Shown in pieces: positions 26,101 through 37,480 of a stretch of 64,000 nucleotides of DNA (positions are counted from its first letter, which is position 1; every line of letters begins with the position of its first letter). A program made the translations under genes and the position numbers. The DNA lies in contig JAJUBI010000001.1 in NCBI GenBank assembly GCA_022419385.1, positions 4,402,001 through 4,466,000 on the forward strand, in the 5' to 3' direction. The notes beneath the pieces are model-generated. The model searched no databases. It worked only from the letters and a program-made list of their open reading frames with translations, and was not told the DNA's origin. The stretch comes from Paraconiothyrium sp. Pb-2020. Taxonomy: Eukaryota; Ascomycota; Dothideomycetes; Pleosporales; Didymosphaeriaceae.

Positions 26101-27803
26101 CCGGATGAATTGACGAAGACAAGGGCGGTTCAGGATTCGCTGTCGCCTTCAGCCTTTGGAAACCGAGGTAACTGGGCTCTTGAGTTCCTAAGCTGTCGCG
26201 GGCTACACCGTCATGTTAGTCGTTGCGCCGCGCCGTTCCTCCATCGAAAGCCCCTGCTCAGATTGTACTTCGGTCTTCTCAGGGTGGCTTGGTCGGATAG
26301 CGCTCCGGCCGATGTTGCGTTGAAATGTCTCCACGGCCGTCTCGCTTTTCCACGGTCGAACTCAGCCGACAAGGCCCCACCTTGGCAACTACATAGTACA
26401 GTACGCGACGCCGCGACGGGAGGCACCGTGTGGCCGAGCCTTGTTGTAGAGCTTAGCTGGTGTGTAAGCTACCGGACTAGGTCCGCTACTCCAGTCCACC
26501 TCGTTCCGAGCAGGAAAAGTTTGTTCGCGATGCTTGAAGCTCAAATGTCGAGAGATGTGGGGTGCATGACTTAACTGCGAGGTTCCATCCGCTTACAGCT
26601 TGCTCGACCATGGTTCCCGACGCGTCGAACCTGTCTCTTCGCAGAGAGGCTATTACATGTGCTGATTGCTTGCTCGGGTCCGTAATGCTCAACCAGGACA
26701 TCGTCTTTTCTTCTGCAAGCCCCTTGGCGCCCCTCAACGGGCTTGCATCAACACAGTCCGGCCCAGCGCCTGGTCTTCAACGGTCCAGTACATGCACTCC
26801 GGCTTGCGTCGCTATCCTCGGTCAGCCCTGCGTGTCTCTAGATCGATGACGTGCAAATCTGTGAACGAACGCACCGCCGTTAGCCGGCGATCCACTGTGC
26901 ATGCGTTGGTGTCAACGCACGATGTACCCGGTACAGTAGTAAACTCACTGCACGATTCAGCCGCCAGGGTCACTTGCGTCAACCCCTCTTCGTCGTCCGA
27001 CATGTCTAAGGGCTTTTCCATGGCTCGCATGGTCCCATGAAACGCACAAGTTTGAACAGAGCGGAGAAATACCCATTAGAGCTTTACCTACTTGAAACCA
27101 GGAGACAGGACAGACACGCAGGTTCGTTTCTGCCTGCATGGCGCCGGATGTGCCGCTTGCATGCTGCAGTCTCTTGCTGGCGTTGCCGAGCGCCCCAGCC
27201 TCGTCGAGCAATTGCGCTACGCGGGGTTGGGTCACGTGCACTCCGGTCTCCGAGGTCCCATGTTCCATGTGTTACCTAACATACATGTGAAACGCAGCAC
27301 GTACGTTTGATAGCTGGATTCGCTCTACCGATTACCAGACAAGGTAATGCATAGCACTATACAGTCTCCCCTCCTCGAAAACGGCAGTCTCTCGAGGATA
27401 CGGCGTTTGATGCATCCACATCGACAATGCCCGTGCCAGTACCTGTAGATTGCGAACCCATTATTTATTCGCTACCGAAGTGCCAACTCACACGCTCGCC
27501 GTTATATGCTTGCCATGTGAGCTCTCTGTGACGCAGATGCATTCCCGTACTAGCCCCTGTGTAACGCGCACCTTTCACAAAAAGAACAACCCTTGGCGAC
27601 AACTGCGTCTATACCATGCAAAGTCACGGGAGTGGGCGTAGCAGTGCTTCACAGTTAAGATAAGCCATCGCTCTACCCACTGTCCAGTACTGCCGGTCTG
27701 AACATCAATCGCAACTTACAGTGCCGACATCACCTTCCTCCGGCATAAGTGAGGAGGGCTTGACAATAGCACCTGCACTCCGGACTCACCAATACGTCTT
27801 CCA
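20110..27803. other. 7.7-kb gene-poor region upstream of stuA
   Basis: I found no credible gene on either strand. From about 20.1 to 24 kb the DNA is GC-rich and open in several frames at once, which yields long but meaningless translations (for example 311 codons at 22356-23291). From about 24 to 27.8 kb composition is more balanced and frames are short. Part of the 20.1-22 kb stretch is probably the long leader and promoter of stuA, a gene known in Aspergillus for a long, upstream-ORF-bearing 5' region. No transposon ends, long repeats or tRNA were recognised. Confidence 0.5.
21823..21858. repeat. CTGGCA hexanucleotide repeat
   Basis: Five perfect tandem copies of CTGGCA are followed by a sixth ending in C. 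They lie in the GC-rich non-coding DNA about 1.7 kb upstream of the stuA start codon. Confidence 0.9.
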
Positions 27804-29969
27804 ATGATGGCGTCATTCACCAGCCTGCTCACCCTAACAGGCCTCTTCTGCATCCTCGTGCCCATACTCCGCCAAGTGCAGCGCCTCTGCATCAATTATA
27901 GGCTCGCAAAGCAGACAGGCCTACGCATCTTGATAGCGCCCCTTGACCCTTACGGTATTCTGTGGCAGGCAGGCTCGCGATTCTTCACCCCAATGCTACA
28001 GCATTTCCAATGGTGCAGAACCATCGACCTGTCCTGGACCTGGGAAGACGATTGCACGCGGCATGAAAAATACGGCGAGAGTTTTATCTTGGTCAGCCCA
28101 GCCATGAATATCATATATACGAGCGACAAAGTGGCGGTTGCAGAGGTGCTGGCGAAGAGGAAAGTGTTTATCAAGCCGAAACTTTACGGTGAGTACGCCG
28201 ACGTGGCATTCCGTAACACCGACCATTGCTGAACAGTGAGTAGAGATGTTGAACATGTTTGGGAAGAATGTGGATACGGTGAGTAAAGTTCGTTCTTCCC
28301 ACGCGGCTTAATCGTACTGTCCGAGTCGGTCGAGTTGTAATGTAATCGCCGTTACCACAGTCTTTGGTCATGTATAGATACAATCATAAGTTGGCGACTC
28401 GGTACTCATTGCTATTCATGTACGCACCGTCTAGAGTCAAAGCTTTTGACGTGGAATTTACCAGTCAAGAAGAGCTTCGCATTCGAGAACATGTCAACAA
28501 ATGCTAAACTAAACATAGGTCAATGGCGAAGAATGGTCGAGACACCGTAAGATTACGGCTCCCTGCTTCAACGAACGTGTTTCCAGCTTTGTCTGGGATG
28601 AGTCTGTCCGACAGTCCCAAGCCATGTTTAGCCAATGGCTTGCACAACCCGGAGGCAAGGTATCGAGGATGGTCGATGATGCGCGTATTGTCGCACTGCA
28701 TGTTCTCTATGCAGCTGGATTTGGCGTCCAACACGATTTCAGCGGCGGTGCTCGCGTCTCCGCCCCTGGGTATAAGCTCTCACACCGCGATACACTCATG
28801 ACCATGCTTAACAATTTCATCGCTACAATGATTGTCGCGCCTCAAGAGGCCATCTTCGACAAGATCGTCATGATATTGAGCCCGCGAATGAAAAGTGTTT
28901 TGCTCGCAATCCAAGAATTCCGGCGATATACGGACGAGGCTATAGCATCGGAACGAAAACTTCTGGCCGAAGACCGGGGTGACCAGAGACATAATCTCAT
29001 GAGTACGCTGATTCGCACCTCTGACCAAGCCAAAGCCGACGGTGCACAATCTGCGCTGAGTCTCACAGACGACGAGATCAAAGGCAACATCTTCATCTTC
29101 AATGTAGCTGGCCATGACACCACAGCGAATACGCTTGCGTATGCCTTTGCTTTGCTGGCTATCAATGCAGATATCCAGAAGTGGGTAACCGACGAAATCG
29201 ACGAAGTGCTGGAGGGCGATGAAAGTTCGGTGTACGAAGATGCATATCCACGTTTGAAAAGGGTCATGGCTGTCATGGTGAGTTTTTACAAGCGTGCCAA
29301 CACTTACAATTTCTCAACGAGAGAGCTTCTCACCCTATAGCACCTAGATTTTCGGGCTTATTAACTTGATTCATCATCATACGACCATTTGGCTGATTCA
29401 AATAGTATGAGACGCTACGACTTTTCGGTCCGGTGCCGCAAATACCGCGTCGCCCAGTCACTCCCAACGTGCCTCTGACTATCACACGTCCGAACGCATG
29501 GACTTCAATGAAATCTTCCTCTTCGACCACTACCCTTCTCATTCCGGCGAATACCCTAGTGAATCTGAACATCCACGCAATGCACACAACGCCTTCAACG
29601 TACACCAGCCCCAAGGTGTGGAACCCCAAGAGATGGATTACCTCCACTTCACCTACGCCCAATCCGCTCATCTGATCCTTCGACTCTGCAGAAGAGAAGC
29701 TTCTTCACATGGAGCAGGGCTTTGCGCCATGGGCTAGCGGGCCTCGCATATGTCCTGGCATGAAGTTCGCGCAGGTGGAGTTTAGGGCTGTTTTGAGCAC
29801 GGTGTTGAAGAGGGCACGGATTGCACCGAGCGTGAAGGGCGGCGAGGACGGCAGTGGTATGACAGCGAAGACGGAGGTTGAGGCGTTGCTGCAGGATTCG
29901 CATCATATTGGTGCGACTGTATCCATGAAGAGGCCGGAGGACCTATGGCTCAAGGTTGTGGAGCGGTAG
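27804..29969 (+). pseudogene. Cytochrome P450 monooxygenase with in-frame stop (probable pseudogene)
   Basis: Membrane-anchored haem-thiolate monooxygenase of a fungal P450 family; substrate unknown. Exons are 27804-28188, 28244-28278, 28519-29277 and 29406-29969, giving 580 sense positions if the stop is ignored. Features in order: N-terminal hydrophobic anchor (about residues 5-22), a WSRHRK C-helix motif, an I-helix AGHDTTA, the K-helix ExxR in YETLR right after intron 3, the PxRW-like WNPKRW, and the haem loop WASGPRICPG with ligand Cys near position 509. An in-frame TGA (29673-29675, codon 483) lies between WNPKRW and the haem loop. Both sides are conserved, so I see no intron that could remove it without losing WNPKRW. 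Introns 2 and 3 are 240 and 128 nt, much longer than elsewhere here. Loss of the haem ligand would make the product inactive. A base-call error is the alternative. No biosynthetic backbone gene is nearby. Confidence 0.8.
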
Positions 29970-31710
29970 GGGCGGGCACTCCGTGAGTTAGCTATTTCTG
30001 TAGGTCATGTACAAGAGTCGTGGCTTTTGGAATGGTGTTGGGAGTCTCATCGTTCAGTGCTGCGTCATGTCGTCGTGCAGGAGGTCGATTCAATGTTTGC
30101 TGCAAAGGTGCAGATTGCGATCGAAACTCCCGACCAGACAGCAGAGGCGCCTCCTTATGTACCCAATGTACCCCTACACAGGGCGAGCAGATTTAAATTT
30201 GTCCTCGCGTCACGCACGTCAAAGCTCATGCAGGTGTAAACAATCTCCACTTCTCCCAGCAGGGTCTCCCCTAGCCTACGCTTCCGCTGCTCCGTGCTGA
30301 CTTCCCGGCATGCAGGTGATGCTCATGCAATGATCTGTTGTTGGGGTTACTTTTGGTGCCATTTGATGGGACGAGCGTCTTGCGTCGAAGCGAAAGATGG
30401 GGTGGCCATGGCGAGTAGATCCGTGGGCTGGGTCGGTGTTTCAGATGTGCAGGGAGGATATACCATGTATCAGATCGTGCGACGAACGGCGTATGTATCA
30501 CTCGTCGAGGGCTGATGGTTCTATTGGTTCCCTAGGTTTCAAAGCGTACTGGATGTTGAGTGCAATTGCGGCCATGACGCGCATTCGCCATGCGTAGCGA
30601 TTGATGGCAAGGCACGCAACAACCTGATTTTGCTCTCAAAGAGGCAACAAATCACACCTTTCACTCCACTTGACTACATAAACTTCATCTTTTCACAGAA
30701 GTGTCGTCCGTAACAACGTTATCAACTAACAAGACAGCCTCGAAACCCTGAACACGCCTTCGTGGTTGTGAGATACTTACAACACACCGTTGCATCCCAG
30801 CATGCCCTTACCAACCGATTGGTTCTATTCGCCGCATAAGTTTTCGAAGTACCTTACTATATGTCAGTCCAGGGTCAATCGTCCTGTTGAAATGATGCCA
30901 ATCAGAGGAAATTCGTCAATGCTGGGTAGCAGAAAAGCCCCGGTCAGCTTGGCATCTTGACCACTAGGCTCGACCAGATAGCCTCTACAGTGATCTAGTT
31001 CACGTTGCAAGAGACTGGCTAGGATTTGGAGGCGACCCCTTGTTCATTTTGGAGGAAATTGCTCTCGTCCACTGTCCAGATAGCTGCGCGCGATGCAGAC
31101 CAGTCAAATATGATGTGTCTTAGCAGCTCGTCCAGCATGTTCATCTCGCAGTGTCAACAGGGAACCAGACGATGCAGAAGTGAAGGTCGAGCTGGCGATA
31201 AGCGGTGAGAATAGAATTGGCGTTAGTGAAGCAGCTACGTCGTCAGTCTGGCTAATGCTAGCCACCTAGGGAAGTGCGGCATGTTGCCTACCGAGAGGTG
31301 CTCCAATCGGTGGGACAGTTGTCTATCCGGCCATAGTCAACTTAAAAAACAGGTGTCAGCCCCTCCCGTCGCCGTGGTCTAGAAGTGCGCCTGCGCGGTG
31401 AGTGACGACAGGGAGCAACTCACAATTATAATTACTTTATTTGCGTGAAAATGTCTCAAGGCCGCCAGTGTACATGGGAACAATTCTCAGAAGCTTGCGT
31501 AACGGGATAACGAGATTCGTGAAGGACTGGTACTTGAGTGCTACCTTTCTTTGAACGCCTGACTACTAATCAATGAAACCGGTCGTAGGAAGCAATAGAC
31601 AACCGCGACATAGCCAACGACAAAGAATCGACTAGCAACAATATCCACTTGAGGAAGCCATCATCGACATTCCCAACCTTCCCGTAACATGGCTCCTCCT
31701 CGGAAGACTC
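29970..31710. other. Intergenic
   Basis: This 1.7-kb gap lies between the 3' ends of the P450 locus and atg7, which are convergent. Only short frames without domain resemblance are present. Confidence 0.55.
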
Positions 31711-33950
31711 CTACACGAGCTCGCCCTCTCCCTCCTCTTCAAAATCGCCCTCCTCATCCCAATCCACCTCGGCTGCAGCCTCATCAGCCTTCCTCTGCAC
31801 TTCAGCAAGTCCCGACATCTCTTCAACCCAGCCCTTCTCGTTCAGTGCTTTCTGCACAAAGTTCCAGGAATCTTCCCGGTAAAGATCGAGAACTTTGTCG
31901 CTACACGCTGAGCAGCAGTCGTACGGTTTTCCAGCTACTTGTCTGTTGTTGAAGTCGTGAAGTGTACCCCGTATTGTATGAGGTACAATTCCGAGTGGAT
32001 GTACGAAAGGCGCTGGTAATGAGGGGTGGGATGATGAGAGTGGTTTTACCGGGGGATCTTTTGATGGATCCACTGGTGCTCGAGCCTTGGACGGATGCTG
32101 CAACACGCTGACCAGGAGCTCGACTAGCAGGCTTGATGCTAGAGGCGCGACTCCTGGTCGGGTCACTGTACATTGCTGGTCTAATGTAGCGTTGCTCAAT
32201 GACTAGCATTGTTAGTATGATAGTGGATGATATGCGGCCTTCCTGACTTACATCTGCTGGGGCCACTACGTCATTGCAGAAATAGCAGCCCAGCTCTTCC
32301 TCGCCTTCCCCCTTCTCGGTGGGTTTGAGGCCATGTCGCATGACTACGAAAGTGTCGAATCCTAGAGCCGCGTTGAGGACGATCTTACTTTTCGCTTTAC
32401 CCATCACAGTAGGCAGCCACCTGCTTTCCCGTGTGTCCATCAGCAGGAATACGGCATCATGCTCCTCCATAAGTTTTTCGAGCTGCTCAAAATTTGATTT
32501 CGTCTTGGCTCCATCGGTGATTGGATGACCTGCCATAGGCACTTCCATCACATAGCCCTTCGCGTCAACACCAGGATAAATTTCTTCCAGTGCTTCTGCC
32601 GCGCGTTCTGCTTTCTTTGCGCCCTTCGAGGCAGTCTTTGAAATCGAACAGAGGCTGTCGTACCGGATTCGAGAAGCTCACGGTTGCATTGTCAATAAAG
32701 GTTATCTTTCGTACGCCCCAACCCATCAGTATTCGTGAGACGTAAGAGCCTAGCGTGCCTGCACCAAGCAACAAACATTTACAATTTTTGATAATTTCGA
32801 GGTCAATGGTGGGAGCTATTCGCCACTTAATCAATTTGAGATTCAAGTCTACAGCTTGATCGGCAAGCTTCCGCTCATCCATGTACTCGGAGAGATCGAC
32901 GGTGCGGGAGGTCAACTTGTTGTTCTCGTTCCTTTCCCAGCCAGTCACCTTGGGCAATTTGGGTAACCGGACGGTGGAGTCTTCGGGTGAAAGTTCTGAT
33001 TCAACAGCAGGAGATTCAAGCTGCAGTATCAAGGAACGGGCCTCATCTCGTCGAATATGTGTGTCTCGATAACACATAATTTGAACACTGTTCAGTTTCC
33101 ACCGACAGCGGATGAGTATCAGCAGATTGCGCAGTATCCAACTAGGGTTCTCGTCATATGTTGAAGGATCAGCAAAGCATACGAATTGGTCTTCCTTGTG
33201 CACACCCTCAAAGAAGTCCTTCTCGTACGAGGATAAGCTACCGATCACCCATCGGTACCCCAACTCATCGACTGGCGTTGTAGGCGGCCCGTCGAGATCT
33301 TCATCGGGTGGATTTGAGCGGACTTTCTTTGCGATGAAAAAGCCCCGCTGACGCGCATCGGAGCGGTATTTCCACGTCTGCACAGCATCCACCAGCTGCA
33401 CTGTCTCTCGTGAAGTGAGTTTGCTTGTTTCTCTAACTTGCTTCCACTGCGGGTCTGACTGTATAGCCGGGAAACCAAAGTGATATGTGAACTTGTACTT
33501 TTTGAGGTTCGCAAACGTGATGAGAGTGAAAGCGGCAAGGAGGGAGGGGCATTCGTATATAGATCCGTCGTGTATTGCTTCCCAGATCTATCAAAGGTTA
33601 GCGTTCAGCAGACAGGCTGGCTCCCGCTGCATGCAGCTTACGGTCCTCGCGCATCGCTCCAAAATCCGGGTTCTATCCAGGTTCTTGTAGTCTTCGATAG
33701 TGTTGCAATTTTTTATGATACCTTCGGCACGACAGAAGTTCGGTGGAGTGTCATCCGACGTCAGCGCATTTGGGTGGATCTGGATGCGGTTGGAGCGCCC
33801 CGGAGCGTCGCCTGCGCGTACCTCGTACAGGCCGAGGACCTTGCGTGCCGAGTCATCAAGCTTGTCATGGTTGATTTTGATATTTGCGAGAGCAGCGTAG
33901 AACTGCACGTCAACGTCGCTCTGCCATGGCGCGAACTTGAGTGTAGCCAT
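31711..33950 (-). CDS. atg7: Autophagy E1-like activating enzyme Atg7, about 711 aa, with one frameshift
   Basis: Activates Atg8 and Atg12 by adenylation and thioester formation, then hands them to Atg3 and Atg10; cytosolic, homodimeric. Exons on the minus strand are 33950-33642, 33587-32252 and 32202-31711, with introns of 54 and 49 nt. The N-terminal domain begins MATLKFAPWQSDVDVQFYAA. The adenylation domain has the nucleotide loop LLLGAGTLGSYVSRILMGWG, FIDNATVSFSNPVRQPLFDF, MAGHPI and MDTRESRWLPT. The catalytic Cys is in DQQCTVTRPG just after intron 2, and the tail is acidic, as in orthologues. At about 32619-32626 the frame breaks: after DCLEG the expected AKK-type helix continues in another frame (exon 2 has 1336 nt, one more than a multiple of 3). 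The flanks are continuous and conserved, so an intron cannot explain it. Translated as is, the protein would lose its catalytic Cys. Confidence 0.92.
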
Positions 33951-34307
33951 AGTGGGCGAATCTCGCGGCTGAAGATGCGTGGGAGGGTAATGCGCTAGGT
34001 CAACGTGTTCGTGAGCGAAGGTAATACACAGCGTCGCTGGGAGTCATGAGAAGATGCGCGCGTGCAGACACGATCTTGATCGCACGTGCAGCGATCAGGC
34101 ACCTGGTGTGAATGTCTCGAAGCTCTCGTCAGGCAGCGCGAGCTTCAGCCTCCAACCGCCACCGCGGCTTCCCGCAAAGCCCCGCACTATCCCCATCAGG
34201 CGGCGGGGCAGTCAAGCCCGACGTCACGCACCTGCCGAGTCGCGCTACGACACGTCCCCGTTCACCCTCGCGCAGCCTCCCTCACGCACTCTTTATCCAT
34301 CCTAGGC

Positions 34308-34417
34308 ATGACGACCACATCGTCAACCATCTCAGCAAAGCCAGTTCTCTTCCTCGGATAACATGGCCAGGCTCCACATTTTCCGAAGAGCTTTCCATCT
34401 ACACCTTGAAAGAATAG
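34308..34417 (+). pseudogene. Possible remnant of a D-2-hydroxyacid dehydrogenase 5' end
   Basis: An ATG at 34308 opens MTTTSSTISAKPVLFLG and stops at 34361. In a neighbouring frame the sequence continues as ITWPGSTFSEELSIYTLKE. Joined across the frame change, this resembles the N-terminus of fungal D-isomer 2-hydroxyacid dehydrogenases (a short Ser/Thr-rich leader, then KPxVLFLGD). Nothing recognisable of the catalytic domain follows. The call rests on about 35 residues from memory of the family and is weak. Confidence 0.25.
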
Positions 34418-34493
34418 TGGGCGCTCAAGAACTTGTACCTCGCCCGAGGCAACAGCAAGTCAACATCATAGCCCTGCTATCGACGGTCTGGAA

Positions 34494-34741
34494 TCATGGT
34501 GCAAGCTCACCGACCTCAACTGGGTCAGCCTGAACGGAGATTACAGGGAGATTTGTAGCAATCACAAATCGCCCCGCACAATCAGCCGCATATGCAGTAC
34601 CTTCATCATGAGTCGAAACTAGCACCACAGGCTGTCGATTTCGCGGAGCAGCGCGTCCGTCTTATTGACAAGTAGCTCAGCTAAGGCAGCAGCAGTCCTG
34701 TCTAGGTTCGATTCAAGCATCTTCTTACACTGCAGCTGCAT
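34494..34741 (-). pseudogene. Unrecognised coding-like fragment with a frame change
   Basis: From an ATG at 34741 the minus strand reads MQLQCKKMLESNLDRTAAAL and on through an amphipathic stretch ending LLREID. A shift of frame then continues as QPVVLVSTHDEGTAYAADC and ends at a TGA (34496-34494). The residue pattern is protein-like in both parts, but I do not recognise a family. It may be a decayed gene end or chance. Confidence 0.2.
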
Positions 34742-35508
34742 ACCTTGAGCGGGATACCCGGTTCTCACTACCAAGTTCTCGTCGATTCACAATCCCTACT
34801 AGCGCACTTCACCGCCTCATGTGAGCCAACAAGTCGCTCGTATCCTATACAGCTGGTACCAGCCCCATTTAGTTATTTGCAGCACCTCGGCGTCCAGGAC
34901 TGACACGCATAAGATACCGCACGTACCCTCCTGATCGGTAGTGGCGGGCGTACCTGACCAGGTCGCGCATACGCCTTGCACTGCCGGCACTTCAGGCACG
35001 CCTGGCGATTGGACAGCCATCGTGTTCCAAAATCCGTGATCGGTAACGAAAACGAGACGTGGTACTTGAACGCCATGACTTGACATGATGCGAGACTGTG
35101 ATATAGTATCTTGAATGTATCGTCGGTGATAGCTGTGAACAGGGCAAAAGGGGATGCAGCAGAGCGGTAGTCATTGACGCCATTGCTACGCACGGCCTAG
35201 GTGGCAATTCTGTATTGGACTATGTAGTGCCAAGCAATAAGGACGTGGAGTCGCTTAAAGAAACTCGAGTAAAGGAATAGGTAAGAGCGGATCTGTATGT
35301 ACATGTGTGGTGTGGAAATGACACAGGGCAAGGAAGAAGGCGACACACAGAACTATCAACAAGCGAAGCGAAGCAGTATGAGTGACGCGTCATCACTACC
35401 ATCCATCCCGCCAGCCACAATCCCACCCGAGACCTAATCAAGAAATTTGTACCTGGAATCCGTGTGAGCACGTTGACATCAGGGACAGGCTAGAAGACCC
35501 ATGGACGT

Positions 35509-37480
35509 CTACATAATGGCTGGAGACTGAGGGTACTCAAGCACTGGAGGCCAGCGCTTCTTCAAGCCAGAGTCGTCTTGTGGGTAGACGGGCTTGTTGC
35601 GGACGTAGTTTTCTAGACGTAGTCTATTAGCATACTACTAGTGTGCTGATTGGCGTCCAGCTTACCGTAGTTGTTACACGTGTTGAACCACTCGCTGTTC
35701 TGAGCCGGCAGATTGATCTCACTCTCACGCTCGACGAACTGCACACTCAAGCCCATGGCGACGTGGAACGCAATATGACAATGCATTAACCAAGCTCCAG
35801 GATTGTCAGTTGGGTAGGCGATGACGAGCCAGCCGCCGGCCGGCAGATGGTGTACGTCACGACGGGGCGGATTGGTGAAGACCAAGGAGTCCAGGTGGGT
35901 ATCAACATCGAACTGACCAGGACCGGTTCCCAGAACATACATATCGTGCCCATGAAGGTGAATGGGGTGGGGTAGATTTGGAGCACCAACGGCTTGCTGG
36001 ATGACCCAATAGGTCCATGCAGCACTGTCCGAGATTTCGATCAGGTTGTAGCTCCTGGGGTAATCGCTCTTTCCCTTAGCCATGTACTCAAGCGTTGGCT
36101 CAGCGGGGTCAATCATCATGCTTGTTCCATTGATGGTCCACAACACGATAGACTCGTTGTTGGTATTAACAGTTCGGTTGTCAAAGGCAATTGGCAAATC
36201 CTGCGCTTGGATGCGGAAGGTATCCTTGGGAACGTTCTTGGCGATCTTTGGCTTTGGCGACGGGTCTTCGCATGTAGTGGGTGCATCACTGTTAGCACTT
36301 GATGTAGGGTCCGCCACAGTCACATTATCGTAACTGAAAATAGCTCGTCCAGCTCCGCCGTTGAAGCTTACGCACGGGTTGTGAGGATCCGCGCGGAACC
36401 AGTAATTGTCGGCCGTTTGATTGGCGGTAAATATGACATCGTAGCGTTGTCCAATACCAATGAGAACGTAGTTCGTCTCGTACGGTTCCACGGGCACGAA
36501 GTCATTGGCAATGACCGTGAAAGGGTGGCCGTCGAGTGATACGCGGACGGCAATGTCGATAGATGGGTTGACTAGGCGAAGGCGGTACTTCTTGTCGGTC
36601 TTGATGTTGACTTTGTTATACTCCCCAGTAGAACCCTTTTTGTTGGTGCCATTGACAAGAATGTTGTCTCCAGACGGGGGTGGGGCAGAAATACTGAATG
36701 CTTGCGCACGTGCAGCAGCTTGATATGCAGTCAGATAGTACCAGTCTTGGACAGTGTAGGTGCCGAGATCAACGTCATAGTCAGCTGTGGCGGGACCGTT
36801 GATCCTGCGCTGAAGTCAGTAAGGCAACTCTGGGCTACTCAATGTACCTACATGATCGTTCCAAAAGTACCATCCCCATATTGAGCACTGAAGTGCGAAT
36901 GATACCAGCTCGTGCCATACTCAGTAGCACGGAACCGATAAGTCTTCGTATCCCCAGGGGCCAAAGCACACTCCGTGATTCCGTTGACCTAGTAAAGCTT
37001 CAGGTCAGTCCAAGCCCGAAAAACGATTTGAAAGAGCTGAGACAAATTACTTACACCGTCTTCCGTATTCGAGTGCAACTGGCGCAGACCATGCCAGTGG
37101 AAGGAAGTGCCGTTGTGTTGCATCTTGTTACGTATGGTGATCTCGAAGGTGTCACCCCAATTACCGATGATGGTGGGTCCAGGCATCGAGTCCTCGATCA
37201 GGAGACAGACTCTTTCGAAAGCACCATCAGGATTACACGTAGTGTTGGTGACACTGAAGTCGTACTTGACCACGCGCCCAGTGTCAGGCCACGAGTTGTA
37301 CATGTCGGTCGTAGCATCGAATCCAGGTAGCCAGCAATCCCGACTGGTTGGACCATGGGTGCAGCTCGACTGCTTCTTGGCGAGAGCAGGAGAAGCGCCC
37401 ATGTGCTCAGCTTGTATTGGTGAAGCACCGGCGAAGTGGGTGAGCCCAAGAAGAGTGGCTCCAATGATAAAGAACTTCAT
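35509..37480 (-). CDS. Secreted laccase-type multicopper oxidase, 601 aa
   Basis: Oxidises phenols and related substrates with four-electron reduction of O2; extracellular. Exons are 37480-37055, 36988-36852, 36804-35666 and 35612-35509, with introns of 66, 47 and 53 nt. A signal peptide (MKFFIIGATLLGLTHFAGAS) is followed by a short pro-region with KK. The four copper-ligand motifs are present: HWHGL, WYHSHF, HPIHLHGHD and HCHIAFHVAMGL. These supply the type 1, 2 and 3 sites. The residue ten after the T1 Cys-His pair lies in the stretch usual for ascomycete laccases. Several N-x-S/T sites suggest N-glycosylation. The last exon contains DSGLKKR, matching the DSGL C-terminal processing site of ascomycete laccases, here followed by 15 further residues. 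Possible roles are melanin or pigment polymerisation, lignin or humus attack, or detoxification; the context (no cluster) does not decide. Gene intact. Confidence 0.93.

Larger units (their letters stand above)
33951..35508. other. Intergenic with two coding-like remnants
   Basis: This 1.6-kb gap lies between the start of atg7 and the end of the laccase gene. It holds two short stretches that look like decayed coding sequence (34308-34417 plus and 34494-34741 minus, listed separately). Nothing else was recognised. Confidence 0.5.

Noticed and set aside
26005..26574. 189-codon plus-strand open frame in the stuA-P450 gap
   Set aside because: No domain, no splice-supported extension, and residue composition typical of random translation.
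29673..29675. Programmed stop-codon readthrough in the P450
   Set aside because: Known fungal readthrough depends on TGA followed by CTA; here TGA is followed by TCC, so a lesion or base error is more likely.
27804..37480. Secondary-metabolite cluster built around the P450 and laccase
   Set aside because: No polyketide synthase, peptide synthetase, terpene cyclase, transporter or cluster regulator lies nearby, and atg7 separates the two genes.
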